DNA from: a virus
Length of the DNA stretch: 64,000 nucleotides
Reading direction: 5' to 3' (one strand)
IMG/VR virus record: IMGVR_UViG_3300019458_000607
Coordinates: 43,779-107,778 of that record
The position numbers and the translations under genes were made by a program. Position 1 is the stretch's first letter. Each line of letters opens with the position of its first letter. This document shows positions 8,755-17,314 of this stretch, in pieces. The notes beneath the pieces were generated by a model. It did not search any database. It was given only the letters and a program-made list of their open reading frames with translations, and was not told the DNA's origin.

Positions 8755-9771
8755 ATGGAAGTCAAGGTCGACGGCAAAACCATTGCAAGTTTTAAAGACG
8801 ATGCTACTAATGCAGATGTTCTGCTTAAGGCTACTGCTTCGGGAGACTCTGCGGAAGCATACAATGCTCGAAAAGCAATTGCTGCTGCGCTGGAACAAGC
8901 ATGGCGAGCAGGCGTTCTAGAGCCAGACACTCTTGGTACTATTTTCCAACGAATTGATCTCCCTGGCGGAGTAGATGCCAAGTTTCCACTTGATTTCTAT
9001 TCTCCAGAAAAAGAAGGGAATTACAAAGGCTTTGTTGTTCCAAAGCAAGGAGCAATCCCTGATCAAATAATCGAAGGCGATGAAATTCGAGTTCCAACTT
9101 ATAAGATTGCCAATGCAATTTCTTGGTCTCTTGATTATGCAAGAGATGCTCGTTGGGATGTTATTGCACGGGCACTTGAAGTTTTTACTAACGGTTTCGT
9201 TCGCAAGATTAATGATGACGGTTGGCACGTAGTTCTAAAGGCTGGTAATACTAATTCTCAGTCAGTTGTTCAGGACTCATCTGCATCGGCTGGCGAGTTT
9301 ACTAAGGCTTTGCTCACAAATATGATGGTTAAGATGTTGCGTCAGACTGGCGGGCGAAATGCTCGTCTGACTGACCTTTATCTTTCTCCAGAAGGTCTTG
9401 CAGATATTCTAAATTTTGATGATACTACTGTTGGTAGTATTTATCTCAATTCTCTACTCTTTAAGCGAGAAGATGAATTAACGTCATTGTTTGGGGTAAG
9501 ACTTCATGAACTACAAGAACTTGGAGAAAGTCAGGAATATGAGTCTTTCCTAGTGACTACACTAGGTCGTGCTCATACTGGTGGCGATCTTGAGTTCTGT
9601 GTAGGACTTGATTTACAACACCGAGATTCATTCGTAATGCCAGTTCGGCAAAATATGGAAATGTATGATGATCCAGCATTGCATCGTTCAATGAAGGCTG
9701 GGCTATACGGATGGTTAGAACTTGGAATGGCAGCACTTGATATTCGTAGAGCCATTATAGGTTCTTTCTAA
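8755..9771 (+). CDS. Major capsid protein
   Basis: This is the main shell protein, 338 residues, probably with the HK97 fold. Support comes from its place after protease, scaffold and decoration genes, a strong GGAGGTG ribosome binding site and an intrinsic terminator directly behind it. Its composition also fits: a helical N-terminal region, then an E-loop-like section rich in Gly and charged residues, and a long mixed alpha/beta core with a spine-helix-like stretch. Base use is also more GC-rich and more regular than in neighbouring genes, as expected of a highly expressed gene. No obvious propeptide site can be named, although the maturation protease suggests cleavage near the N-terminus. 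Confidence 0.85.
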   Translation: MEVKVDGKTIASFKDDATNADVLLKATASGDSAEAYNARKAIAAALEQAWRAGVLEPDTLGTIFQRIDLPGGVDAKFPLDFYSPEKEGNYKGFVVPKQGAIPDQIIEGDEIRVPTYKIANAISWSLDYARDARWDVIARALEVFTNGFVRKINDDGWHVVLKAGNTNSQSVVQDSSASAGEFTKALLTNMMVKMLRQTGGRNARLTDLYLSPEGLADILNFDDTTVGSIYLNSLLFKREDELTSLFGVRLHELQELGESQEYESFLVTTLGRAHTGGDLEFCVGLDLQHRDSFVMPVRQNMEMYDDPALHRSMKAGLYGWLELGMAALDIRRAIIGSF

Positions 9772-9793
9772 TAATTAAGTCAATTAAAGAAAT

Positions 9794-9825
9794 GCCCCGG
9801 ATACCCGCCGGGGCTTCTTTTTTTT
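9794..9825 (+). terminator. Rho-independent terminator after major capsid gene
   Basis: A perfect 7-bp GC stem, GCCCCGG pairing with CCGGGGC, closes a 7-base loop and is followed by a run of T interrupted by a single C. It would stop or attenuate transcription after the capsid gene. Confidence 0.92.
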
Positions 9826-9869
9826 GCCTCTTCTGTCAAGTTCGTAATATATATTAAAGGAGAGGGAAA

Positions 9870-11351
9870 TTGGCTACAGAAGTTATAAAATCTATAAATC
9901 CTCTTGGCGGAGGGGATTATATAAGTTTAGCTGCTTGGGTTGCTGATAGACAAGGGGATTTGGTATCTAGAGATACAATAGAAATTGCAGAAATATATGG
10001 TGGCGAATCTGTAGGAATATTAGACTTACAGGCATCAGGATGGACCACTAATTCAACGCATTATATTATTGTTAGAGCAGCATCAAATCAAGGTCACGAC
10101 GGAATATTTAATATAAATAAAGCATATGTAAAAACAACATCTGGTCCTGCCATGGTTGTGGGGGTTCCTTATACTCGAATAGGGACCGGAATTTCAATAG
10201 AAACTACAGATTCATCTGTCACGGTTCCTTCTTTATATTGTGATGCCGGTACCGGAACTTGCATATTTGAAGGATTAATAGTAAGAAATCTTAATGGCTA
10301 TACGGCTAGGATGTTTTCTTCTTCTCCGTTGGCGGCAAATGGAAATTTGGCCAGAAATTGTGTATTTTTACATGGAAATGGCAAAGAAACATATTGCATC
10401 GAAACCGGAGATATAAGTGGCACTACCCCTGGTGTGCATTTTACATTTTATAATTGTACAATAGTACAGCTTAGACTAGATGAAGATTGTGTATTTACTA
10501 GGGCATCTTCTCCTCCGTCTGATAATGCGGCTTTTGAAAATTGTTATTTTTATGGCAATGAAATAATATATGGTGGTAACGGTGGGACTATAAAAGGCGA
10601 TAATGATGCAACTAGTAATAATGAAGCAAAGCAATCTGGCCTAAGAAATGTTCTTCTTAATACCGATAATTTTACTAATGTTGACTATAGTACATTTGAT
10701 GCCAGAATAAAACCAGCCTCTGTTTTAGTTAAAGCCGGCAAAAACTTGTCTGCCGGTATTTTTGGCTTTGAAATAGATTACGAAGAAGACCCCAGAGATG
10801 GCCCATTTGATATAGGCGCAGATGAAATATATCCAAATGAAATAGTAGATCTTATAGATATGATTCAGACAGATCTAGGGCTGGATTCTTCTTTTACAGA
10901 GTCAATGATTAATACTTTCATTATTAAAGCTATCAGGAGAATAAATAGGAGACTGGGCTTTACTGGGACAAGCAATGAAATTTCAATTGATTTTGAAAGA
11001 AAACTAATAACTCCAACGCCAAACGATACAATACTTGATTTAATCATTATGCAAACGGAATGTTTAATAATGAAAAATAAGTCAGGCAAAGCAGGAAGTT
11101 CGGGCATAAGACTTAAAGATGGAGATTCTGAAGTTGATTTGGGAGCAGGAGCCAAGGTTACTATTGATTTAACAAATTCAATATGCAAAGAACTAAATGA
11201 TGCAATTATAGAATATCTTTATAGAGTAACTCAGGGCGATGTAATATGGTATGGAAACAGAAGAATTACACAAGATATGGACCACGATAACGAGGGGGAT
11301 GGATCAGAAAGAGATTTTAGTTCTCCGTTTGATAGTTCAAGAGGCGCATAA
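9870..11351 (+). CDS. Beta-helix protein fused to head-tail adaptor-like domain
   Basis: This 493-residue protein begins with TTG, preceded by AAAGGAGAGGG. Residues 1-315 are a right-handed beta-helix-type module. It opens with a GGGDYISLAAWVADRQG signature, has strands with Asn/Cys ladders (NCVFLHG, NCTIV, NCYFYG) and closes with FDIGADE. The remaining 175 residues are helical (EIVDLIDMIQTDLGLD, then AIRRINRRLGF) and end in a segment with GIRLKDGDSEVDL. This resembles gp6-type head-tail adaptor proteins, and the gene is at the place where the adaptor is expected. I infer a neck ring subunit that carries an outward beta-helix. The adaptor assignment is by pattern and needs a profile search. 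The stop overlaps the next ATG by one base. Confidence 0.6.
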   Translation: MATEVIKSINPLGGGDYISLAAWVADRQGDLVSRDTIEIAEIYGGESVGILDLQASGWTTNSTHYIIVRAASNQGHDGIFNINKAYVKTTSGPAMVVGVPYTRIGTGISIETTDSSVTVPSLYCDAGTGTCIFEGLIVRNLNGYTARMFSSSPLAANGNLARNCVFLHGNGKETYCIETGDISGTTPGVHFTFYNCTIVQLRLDEDCVFTRASSPPSDNAAFENCYFYGNEIIYGGNGGTIKGDNDATSNNEAKQSGLRNVLLNTDNFTNVDYSTFDARIKPASVLVKAGKNLSAGIFGFEIDYEEDPRDGPFDIGADEIYPNEIVDLIDMIQTDLGLDSSFTESMINTFIIKAIRRINRRLGFTGTSNEISIDFERKLITPTPNDTILDLIIMQTECLIMKNKSGKAGSSGIRLKDGDSEVDLGAGAKVTIDLTNSICKELNDAIIEYLYRVTQGDVIWYGNRRITQDMDHDNEGDGSERDFSSPFDSSRGA

Positions 11352-12712
11352 TGCCAGATCCTTTTTATGCATCACTTAGACCAAAGGGCGGAAGCCCTTA
11401 TAATAAAAGAGAATTATTATTTGGTAGCGGATTATTCGTTAATCAAGTAGGTACTAGAATTTATATTGATTTAAATTCTCAGTCTTTTGTTTCTGGAGTA
11501 ATCGGTCCACAAGGTCCATCAGGAAATCAAGGCATTCAAGGATTACAAGGAATTCAGGGAATAGCAGGACAAGACGGAGAAGATGGGCAAGATGGAGCAA
11601 CAGGATCTCAAGGCCCTACAGGTCCTTCTGGTGCAATTGGACCACAAGGTGATCAAGGAATTCAAGGGCTACAAGGTATACAAGGCAACCAAGGGATTCA
11701 AGGTATCCAAGGAGTTGCTGGACCATCTGGTTTAAGCACAGCAGACCCACAACTAAGAGAAGATTTTACTAATGCTTCTGGAGTATGGGTGAAAGATGGA
11801 ACTAATCTTGGACTTGGCAAAAAAGTTTTCAAGCAAAAAAACGCCTTAAATAACTTAGAATTTAGAACTATAATTGCTGGGAGCGGTATACAGTTAACTG
11901 AAAATAGCAATGATATTGTATTTGACAATACCTTAGTTGATGATCTTGCATTAACAGATAGTATAGCAACAAAACTACGTACTGATTTTAGTAATGCATC
12001 TGGCCTATGGATAAAAACAGCTAGCAATATTGGTTCTTCAGGTATTGGTCTATTCAAGCAAAAATATGGCTCCAATCTTGAATTCAAGAAAATAGTTGCT
12101 GGATCTAACATTACTATAACAGAAAATACTAGTTCTTTGACATTTGATAGTGATGACACAAGCAAAATTAGTACATCTTCTAATTCTGGCTCTGGAATTA
12201 CAATTGCCAAAACAAAGCTTGGAACAGATTTGCCATTTAAATCATTAGTTGGCGGTGATGCTTGTACAGTAAATAGTCAAGAAAACGAGATTGTTGTTAA
12301 TTGTGGACAAGATCAATTTACTATTATAGGAGCTTCAACATCTTGGCCATTGCAACCTTCTACTTTACAAGAATTTTCTAATAATAATCAAAGAAGAATA
12401 ACAGTTGATTTGATAAATTATAAAAAGTTTAGAATATTAGCTAATGTAAATACTACTGGCTCTGCTTCTTCTGTATTAGGCATTCAATATTCATTAGATG
12501 GTGGATCTACGTGGAAAGGAATGAACAACGGAACATCAGGTTCTAATAGTACAACAACGCTTTCTTTAAATGGGACGGGATCAAAAGTGAGTTCTTGGGC
12601 AAATATATCATCTGAGGCCATTACGTATAATATTCTAGTAAGAATAGCTGGATCTGGCGGCAATTCTCTTGCTAGTCCGGCAGTGACTTTATTTGCTATA
12701 CAATTCAAGTAA
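11351..12712 (+). CDS. Collagen-like fibre protein
   Basis: This 453-residue fibre protein has a collagen-like stretch of Gly-X-Y triplets at about residues 49-130, rich in GPQG, GIQG and GLQG. It should form a trimeric rod. After the rod come about three related units of roughly 65 residues (each with a pattern like F-NASG, a KQK or KTK, an L-F-K/T-I-AG step and ITEN), then a terminal beta domain with YSLDGGSTW. That last motif recurs in the C-terminal domains of the two large proteins at 31943 and 34234. It is translated in a TAATG overlap with the adaptor/beta-helix gene, which suggests both belong to the same head- or neck-attached appendage. Confidence 0.75.
   Translation: MPDPFYASLRPKGGSPYNKRELLFGSGLFVNQVGTRIYIDLNSQSFVSGVIGPQGPSGNQGIQGLQGIQGIAGQDGEDGQDGATGSQGPTGPSGAIGPQGDQGIQGLQGIQGNQGIQGIQGVAGPSGLSTADPQLREDFTNASGVWVKDGTNLGLGKKVFKQKNALNNLEFRTIIAGSGIQLTENSNDIVFDNTLVDDLALTDSIATKLRTDFSNASGLWIKTASNIGSSGIGLFKQKYGSNLEFKKIVAGSNITITENTSSLTFDSDDTSKISTSSNSGSGITIAKTKLGTDLPFKSLVGGDACTVNSQENEIVVNCGQDQFTIIGASTSWPLQPSTLQEFSNNNQRRITVDLINYKKFRILANVNTTGSASSVLGIQYSLDGGSTWKGMNNGTSGSNSTTTLSLNGTGSKVSSWANISSEAITYNILVRIAGSGGNSLASPAVTLFAIQFK
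11495..11740 (+). repeat. Collagen-like Gly-X-Y repeat region
   Basis: DNA encoding about 27 consecutive Gly-X-Y triplets, dominated by GIQG, GLQG and GPQG. The nucleotide repeats are near-identical (caaggnattcaagg-type units), so the array could change length by recombination. Confidence 0.85.
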
Positions 12713-12722
12713 TAAGGTATTT

Positions 12723-14786
12723 ATGGCAACTATAATAGAAAAATTTATAGACCCAACAGGAGCCGGAGATTATGTAACATTATCAGGTTGGGCTGCTGAT
12801 AGAGTGGGAAATATAGTGTCACGAGACACTATAGAAATAGCCTCTATTAGAGGCGGTGGATCGGTTGGAGATGTGCATTTAGGATCTGGCCACGGATGGG
12901 TTACAGATGAAGATCACTATATACACATAAGAGCAGCTTCTGGTCATGAACATCCAGGCTGTTTTGATAACACTAAAGCATTTATAAATGGCCGTAGAGA
13001 TATTCCTATTTTTTGTCAGGTTGGATTTACTAGAATAGGCCCTGGAATTTCTATATACAATAATTTTGATAATCCAGATATTCCTGAGCATCCGGCATAC
13101 GGAATGGCAATACACCAAGTTCATGAAGATAAACCATGCGTTGTTGATGGTTTGGCAATAAAACTAGATATTAGTTCTGTTGGAATTCTTGTTGAATGGT
13201 GCTACGGAGAAAGAGGCCACTTTATAAAAAACTGCACTATAGTTGGAGATTCTAATCCAATAACTGCAATAAGAGTTACTAATGCTAAAGCCACTGTTTA
13301 TAATTGTGCATTAATTTCTAATGGTGGAATAGGATTACAAGGTGACAATGACGGAGGAGTTTTTGAGCCTATTTTTGGTCCCGCTGCCCCAGGAATTGTA
13401 ATATCAGAAAATAATTATATTAGCGCAACTTCTGGCTATGTTGCTTTTGGCTCTGGTAGCTTTTTCGTTAAAGGACAAAGCGATGTTACTTCTACAAATG
13501 AAGCAGTTAATCCATCTTATAGAAATATAGCCTATCAAGATGCTGGATTTTTGAATCCGTTTGCTGGTTCAGGAACAGGATTACAAGAAAGAACTTGGCA
13601 AGATTTGCATTTAATTAAAACATCTTTCTTGAGAGGCAAGGGCGTTGATTTAAGAGAGAATGAAAACCCAGAAGCCAATGTTTTAACAGACATGGATGGA
13701 TTTACAAGACCAGAAACGCCAGATGTGGGAGCATTACAATTCAAGGTGCCGCAAAAAATAATAAAAACCATTAAGCCATCTGGCGGAGATTATACTACTA
13801 TTAATGCTTGGGAACAAGATAGGAGAGGTAATTTAGCAAGGCGAAATTCTATAGAAATTGCTGAGATATATTCTGGTACTAATAATGTTGGCTTAAGAAT
13901 GTTGGCTGGTAATTGGGGAGTAAATTTACAGTCATATCCTGTTATTAGGGCTGCAACTGGACATTCTCATTCTGGGGTATTTGATGCAAATAAGGCTTAT
14001 ATTAAAAATAGTACTTCTATAAAAGAAGCAATATTCTGTACAGTTGGACATACACATATTGGTCCAGGACTTTCTATTGAAAATAGTTTTTATACTGGGG
14101 TTTCGGAAGATCCTTATTGTATAAGAGCGTCTGGACTCATTAGAGGTGGACCATTTATTATAGAGCAGTGTTGTTTAAAAAATGCCGTAGAAAAAAACAA
14201 TACAAAGATGGTTAAATCGGAAATTTGTTTTTACGACCCTAGTTTTCCTCATATTATTAAAAATTGTCAAATTTTTACTGCTGGAGGGGACACAACTGCC
14301 CAAGGGCTATTATTGCACGGCTCAAAATGGAAAGTATATAATAATATTATTTATACATTTGGGTCCTTGGCAACTGCAATTATATCAGATGGCGGAGAAT
14401 TAAAATGTGAAAACAATTATATTGCTTGTAATAGAAAATCCTATGATGTGCAGGGCGGCGGCACAATAATTAAAGGATTTAGGGATGCGACACAAAATGA
14501 TGAGGCACTAAATCCCAGTTTAAGCGGTATTTTACGTATAAATAGTGTTTTCCTTGATGCTGATCCAATAGGCTATCCTAATGTTGCACCTAATAACTAT
14601 TTGCCGTTAGGATCTCCTTTAAGGGCTTCTGGCATAAACTTAAGTAATCAACATAGAGAATATCTATCGGTCGTAAAAGATATAAGGGGAAAATTAAGAA
14701 CGGTTCCCTATGATATAGGAGCCTTTGAGGCTACTAATCCAGGAGAGGAATCGGTATCAACAGATAACTTTTTTGTATTATTTTAG
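12723..14786 (+). CDS. Tandem double beta-helix appendage protein
   Basis: This 687-residue protein holds two copies of the beta-helix module seen in the previous cluster members. The first opens with PTGAGDYVTLSGWAADR (residues about 10-25) and ends near DVGALQF; the second opens with KPSGGDYTTINAWEQDRRG and ends in DIGAFEA. Each has the strand ladder with Asn/Cys turns (NCTIVG, NCALIS, NCQIFT). I place the start at the ATG at 12723, which follows TAAGG. The longer frame from 12693 would overlap the upstream gene and has no ribosome binding site. Beta-helix proteins of this kind form stiff trimeric spikes that often bind or cut polysaccharide, but no catalytic residues can be named here. Confidence 0.7.
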   Translation: MATIIEKFIDPTGAGDYVTLSGWAADRVGNIVSRDTIEIASIRGGGSVGDVHLGSGHGWVTDEDHYIHIRAASGHEHPGCFDNTKAFINGRRDIPIFCQVGFTRIGPGISIYNNFDNPDIPEHPAYGMAIHQVHEDKPCVVDGLAIKLDISSVGILVEWCYGERGHFIKNCTIVGDSNPITAIRVTNAKATVYNCALISNGGIGLQGDNDGGVFEPIFGPAAPGIVISENNYISATSGYVAFGSGSFFVKGQSDVTSTNEAVNPSYRNIAYQDAGFLNPFAGSGTGLQERTWQDLHLIKTSFLRGKGVDLRENENPEANVLTDMDGFTRPETPDVGALQFKVPQKIIKTIKPSGGDYTTINAWEQDRRGNLARRNSIEIAEIYSGTNNVGLRMLAGNWGVNLQSYPVIRAATGHSHSGVFDANKAYIKNSTSIKEAIFCTVGHTHIGPGLSIENSFYTGVSEDPYCIRASGLIRGGPFIIEQCCLKNAVEKNNTKMVKSEICFYDPSFPHIIKNCQIFTAGGDTTAQGLLLHGSKWKVYNNIIYTFGSLATAIISDGGELKCENNYIACNRKSYDVQGGGTIIKGFRDATQNDEALNPSLSGILRINSVFLDADPIGYPNVAPNNYLPLGSPLRASGINLSNQHREYLSVVKDIRGKLRTVPYDIGAFEATNPGEESVSTDNFFVLF

Positions 14787-14795
14787 GGGGATATA

Positions 14796-15299
14796 ATGAG
14801 CTTACTGCCTTATGATAAAGGATCAACCGGAAGGTATCTAGTTATAGATCCTTCTGGCAGAGTTGTTACTACATCTGACCCTGCCGGAGGTCTTTATCCT
14901 CTAGGATTTGGAAGTACTGGACGGGCAGTGATGGTAGATGCTTCTGGAAGATTAGTTACTTCTCCAGAAAGTTCTTTACCAAGCGTATTAAGCTCTAATT
15001 TTGTTGAGTTGCCATCTGCAACCGGAATAACAGTAAATCTTAATGATGGTAATAATTACTTTGTTGACTTAGAACATGATACTACGCTTACTTTAAACAA
15101 TCCTACTGATGGTGCAACTTATAGATTTGTCTTTAGAAACAATGGTACATCAGATGTAACCTTTCCTGCTGCCGTTGCATTTAAAGGCGCCATAGAACCA
15201 GCACTAACACAAGTTTCTGGCGCACTTGATTTAGTTTCATTACTTTATGTTGGTCCAATTTCTACATATATTGGCGATACCTCAACCGACTTTTCTTAA
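14796..15299 (+). CDS. Small virion appendage protein, type A
   Basis: This 167-residue protein begins with two short repeats, GSTGRYLVIDPSGRVVT and GSTGRAVMVDASGRLVT. A beta-rich domain follows, with NYFVDLEHDTTLTLNNP, then FRNNGTSDVTFP, then AALTQ-like and SLLYVG steps. The same beta domain recurs in the protein at 16314 (with LSGDTTITFSAP and GGNDVTWP), so the two are paralogues. Domains of this layout are common in phage tail and fibre tips. A GGGG ribosome binding site precedes the ATG. Its exact role is unknown, but it is probably a small tip or cap on the appendages encoded alongside. Confidence 0.55.
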   Translation: MSLLPYDKGSTGRYLVIDPSGRVVTTSDPAGGLYPLGFGSTGRAVMVDASGRLVTSPESSLPSVLSSNFVELPSATGITVNLNDGNNYFVDLEHDTTLTLNNPTDGATYRFVFRNNGTSDVTFPAAVAFKGAIEPALTQVSGALDLVSLLYVGPISTYIGDTSTDFS

Positions 15300-15312
15300 C
15301 GGTGAATAAAAA

Positions 15313-16314
15313 ATGCCAACTACTATAATAAAGACAATAAAACCAGGAGGCGGAGGAGATTATACATCATTAGCCGCATGGGAAGCAGACAGGCGTGGTA
15401 ATATAATTACAAGGGACACAATAGAAGTAGCAGAGTGTTATAGTGGCAATTTAGGAACGCTATCTTTGGCAGATGCAAACTGGACGGTTGACTCTACACA
15501 TTATGTTATTGTAAGACCTGCAACGGACCATGAACACAGAGGATTTTTTGACACAGGAAGAGCATATGTTAGTGTTTCTTCTGGAAACGGAATTTTAGTT
15601 ACTGTTAAATATACAAGACTTTCAGGACTTTCTATAGAAAGCACAAGTAGCTCAACCGGAGATGCGGCAATAAATTTTTCGCCACTTTTCGGAAAGGGAA
15701 TCATGGATTCTTGTATTTGTAGGAATCCTACCGGATATGCAATAAGAGCATTTTCTGATCTAAGATCAGGCGGAGAAACAAACGAAATTAGAAACTGTGT
15801 TTTCCTACATGATTCATCTGGCGATCAAGACTGCGTAGATACAGGTGATCCTTTTGGAGATAATCCTGGAATCGTTGCAAATTTTTATAATTGTACTATT
15901 ATTAATTTTAGAGATTCAAGACATAATATAAATGTAAGAGCATCAAGCCCTGTTTCTGATAATGTTAAATTACAAAATTGTTATTTATATCAACAGACTG
16001 GTGGTGTTGGCATTAATTATGGCGGAAATGGAGTCATACTCAAAGGATCAACTGACGCAACCAATAATACAGAGGCAACTAGTGTAGCACTAAGAAATAT
16101 AGCGCTTAGTACAGCTAATTTTACTAATGTTTCTTATTCTACTTTCGACGCACACTTAGCAGAAGATTCTGCATTAATAGACGAAGGAACAAATTTGTCT
16201 GCTCAAGGCGTAACAACTGACTTTGAAGGAGATACTCGTTCAGGTTCTTTTGACATAGGAGCCGACGAGGTTCCAGATACGGGCGGAATTTCGCTTGGAC
16301 TGTGGGGTGTTTAA
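15313..16314 (+). CDS. Single beta-helix appendage protein
   Basis: This 333-residue protein consists of one beta-helix module and almost nothing else. It opens with KPGGGGDYTSLAAWEADRRG, and the ladder contains NCVFLHD, NCTIINF and NCYLYQ. It closes with SFDIGADEV and a short glycine-rich tail. It is the clearest copy of the module and aligns along its full length with the N-terminal part of the protein at 9870 (shared steps include FTNV-YSTFDA and NLSA). The stop overlaps the start of the next gene (TAATG at 16312-16316). It is probably a free spike or a decoy paralogue of the adaptor-bound copy. Confidence 0.7.
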   Translation: MPTTIIKTIKPGGGGDYTSLAAWEADRRGNIITRDTIEVAECYSGNLGTLSLADANWTVDSTHYVIVRPATDHEHRGFFDTGRAYVSVSSGNGILVTVKYTRLSGLSIESTSSSTGDAAINFSPLFGKGIMDSCICRNPTGYAIRAFSDLRSGGETNEIRNCVFLHDSSGDQDCVDTGDPFGDNPGIVANFYNCTIINFRDSRHNINVRASSPVSDNVKLQNCYLYQQTGGVGINYGGNGVILKGSTDATNNTEATSVALRNIALSTANFTNVSYSTFDAHLAEDSALIDEGTNLSAQGVTTDFEGDTRSGSFDIGADEVPDTGGISLGLWGV

Positions 16315-16769
16315 TGTCTTTAAATGATAGGCTTTTTGTATATTCAAATCTTTATCCTGGCAATAGTAAACGAAAATTAATGCCAGGATCTGGGGTTTCT
16401 TTCAGCGAGAATGAATCAACACAAGAAGTTTTTATTAACACAGAGATTAAAAGTGTTGATCTTCAGCCAATAAATATAGTAACATTTAACGATCCTGTTA
16501 ACATTGATTTAAGTTTAGGCAATATTTATAAACTTGTGTTAAGTGGTGACACTACAATTACTTTTAGTGCGCCACAATCGGCGAAATACATACTGATCAT
16601 AAAACAAGGAGTTGGCGGAAATGATGTTACTTGGCCTGTAAATGTTTTGTGGGCAGGTGGAATTACGCCAACATTGACACAGCCAGCAAATTCTGTAGAT
16701 GTATTTTCTTTCTATTATGACTCTATGGACGATGTATTTTATGCTGGATCATTGCAAGATTTGCAGTAA
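16314..16769 (+). CDS. Small virion appendage protein, type A paralogue
   Basis: This 151-residue protein shares its C-terminal beta domain with the protein at 14796; conserved steps are DTTITFSAP, NDVTWPVNVLWAGGITPTLTQ and VFSFYYD. I chose the ATG at 16314 (MSLNDRLF), which overlaps the upstream stop as TAATG. An in-frame GTG at 16302 would lie inside the preceding gene. Together with the beta-helix gene upstream it repeats the pair at 12723/14796, as if the two-gene unit had been duplicated. Confidence 0.55.
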   Translation: MSLNDRLFVYSNLYPGNSKRKLMPGSGVSFSENESTQEVFINTEIKSVDLQPINIVTFNDPVNIDLSLGNIYKLVLSGDTTITFSAPQSAKYILIIKQGVGGNDVTWPVNVLWAGGITPTLTQPANSVDVFSFYYDSMDDVFYAGSLQDLQ

Positions 16770-16777
16770 GGTGAAAT

Positions 16778-17314
16778 ATGGGACAGGAAAATTTACCAAG
16801 TCCAGGTCTTTATATAACAGACGCAATATCGGATTTATACACAGACAATATTAAACAATTAATTGCTGATGCTGGCAGAATAGTTACATTATATTTGCCT
16901 CCGATTGGTTCTGGTTGTCCAAACTGTTTACAAGCATTTGATGATAGTTCTCAAGGAATATATAATAGCGCAAATCCATTTACAGTTGGCGGACCTTTAC
17001 ATAAGCCATTTGCTACCGGAATGACTTGCCCGGTTTGTAAAGGTACTAATGAAATTAAAACTACACAGTTAATATCTTATACAGCACTAATAGCCAGAAA
17101 TTTTAAAGATTTGCAGTTTTCTGCAATAGGAAAAGATTTTGAACCTAATAATGTATATAGAACAAAAATGGATAAAGTTGCAATTGAAGATTTAAAAATA
17201 GCAGATAAGGCAAAAATAGATGGAGATATTTGTGTTAGAATTTCTGATCCTGTTTTGCGAGGATTAAGGGATTTGGCTTTTGTACAATGTTTTTGGTATA
17301 AAATGGACCGCTAA
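16778..17314 (+). CDS. Neck protein with zinc-ribbon motif
   Basis: The 178-residue protein has two CxxC pairs, CPNC (about residue 47) and CPVC (about residue 84), separated by 36 residues. This is a layout expected to bind one zinc ion. It lies just upstream of two neck/tail-completion genes, so it is probably the head-closure (stopper) or a related neck component. A zinc ribbon in this position is uncommon but is seen in some phage connector proteins. The stop overlaps the next start by one base. The function is inferred from position only. Confidence 0.5.
   Translation: MGQENLPSPGLYITDAISDLYTDNIKQLIADAGRIVTLYLPPIGSGCPNCLQAFDDSSQGIYNSANPFTVGGPLHKPFATGMTCPVCKGTNEIKTTQLISYTALIARNFKDLQFSAIGKDFEPNNVYRTKMDKVAIEDLKIADKAKIDGDICVRISDPVLRGLRDLAFVQCFWYKMDR

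Noticed and set aside
9772-9869. Sigma-70 or T4-late-type promoter after the capsid terminator
   Set aside because: Only AT-rich sequence without a convincing -35/-10 pair or a TATAAATA box.
11351-12712. Diversity-generating retroelement acting on fibre genes
   Set aside because: No reverse transcriptase and no template repeat are visible in the window.
12693-12722. Longer N-terminus for the double beta-helix protein
   Set aside because: It would start inside the collagen-like gene, without a ribosome binding site.
16302-16313. GTG start four codons upstream for the small appendage protein
   Set aside because: The ATG in a TAATG overlap at 16314 follows the habit of this operon.
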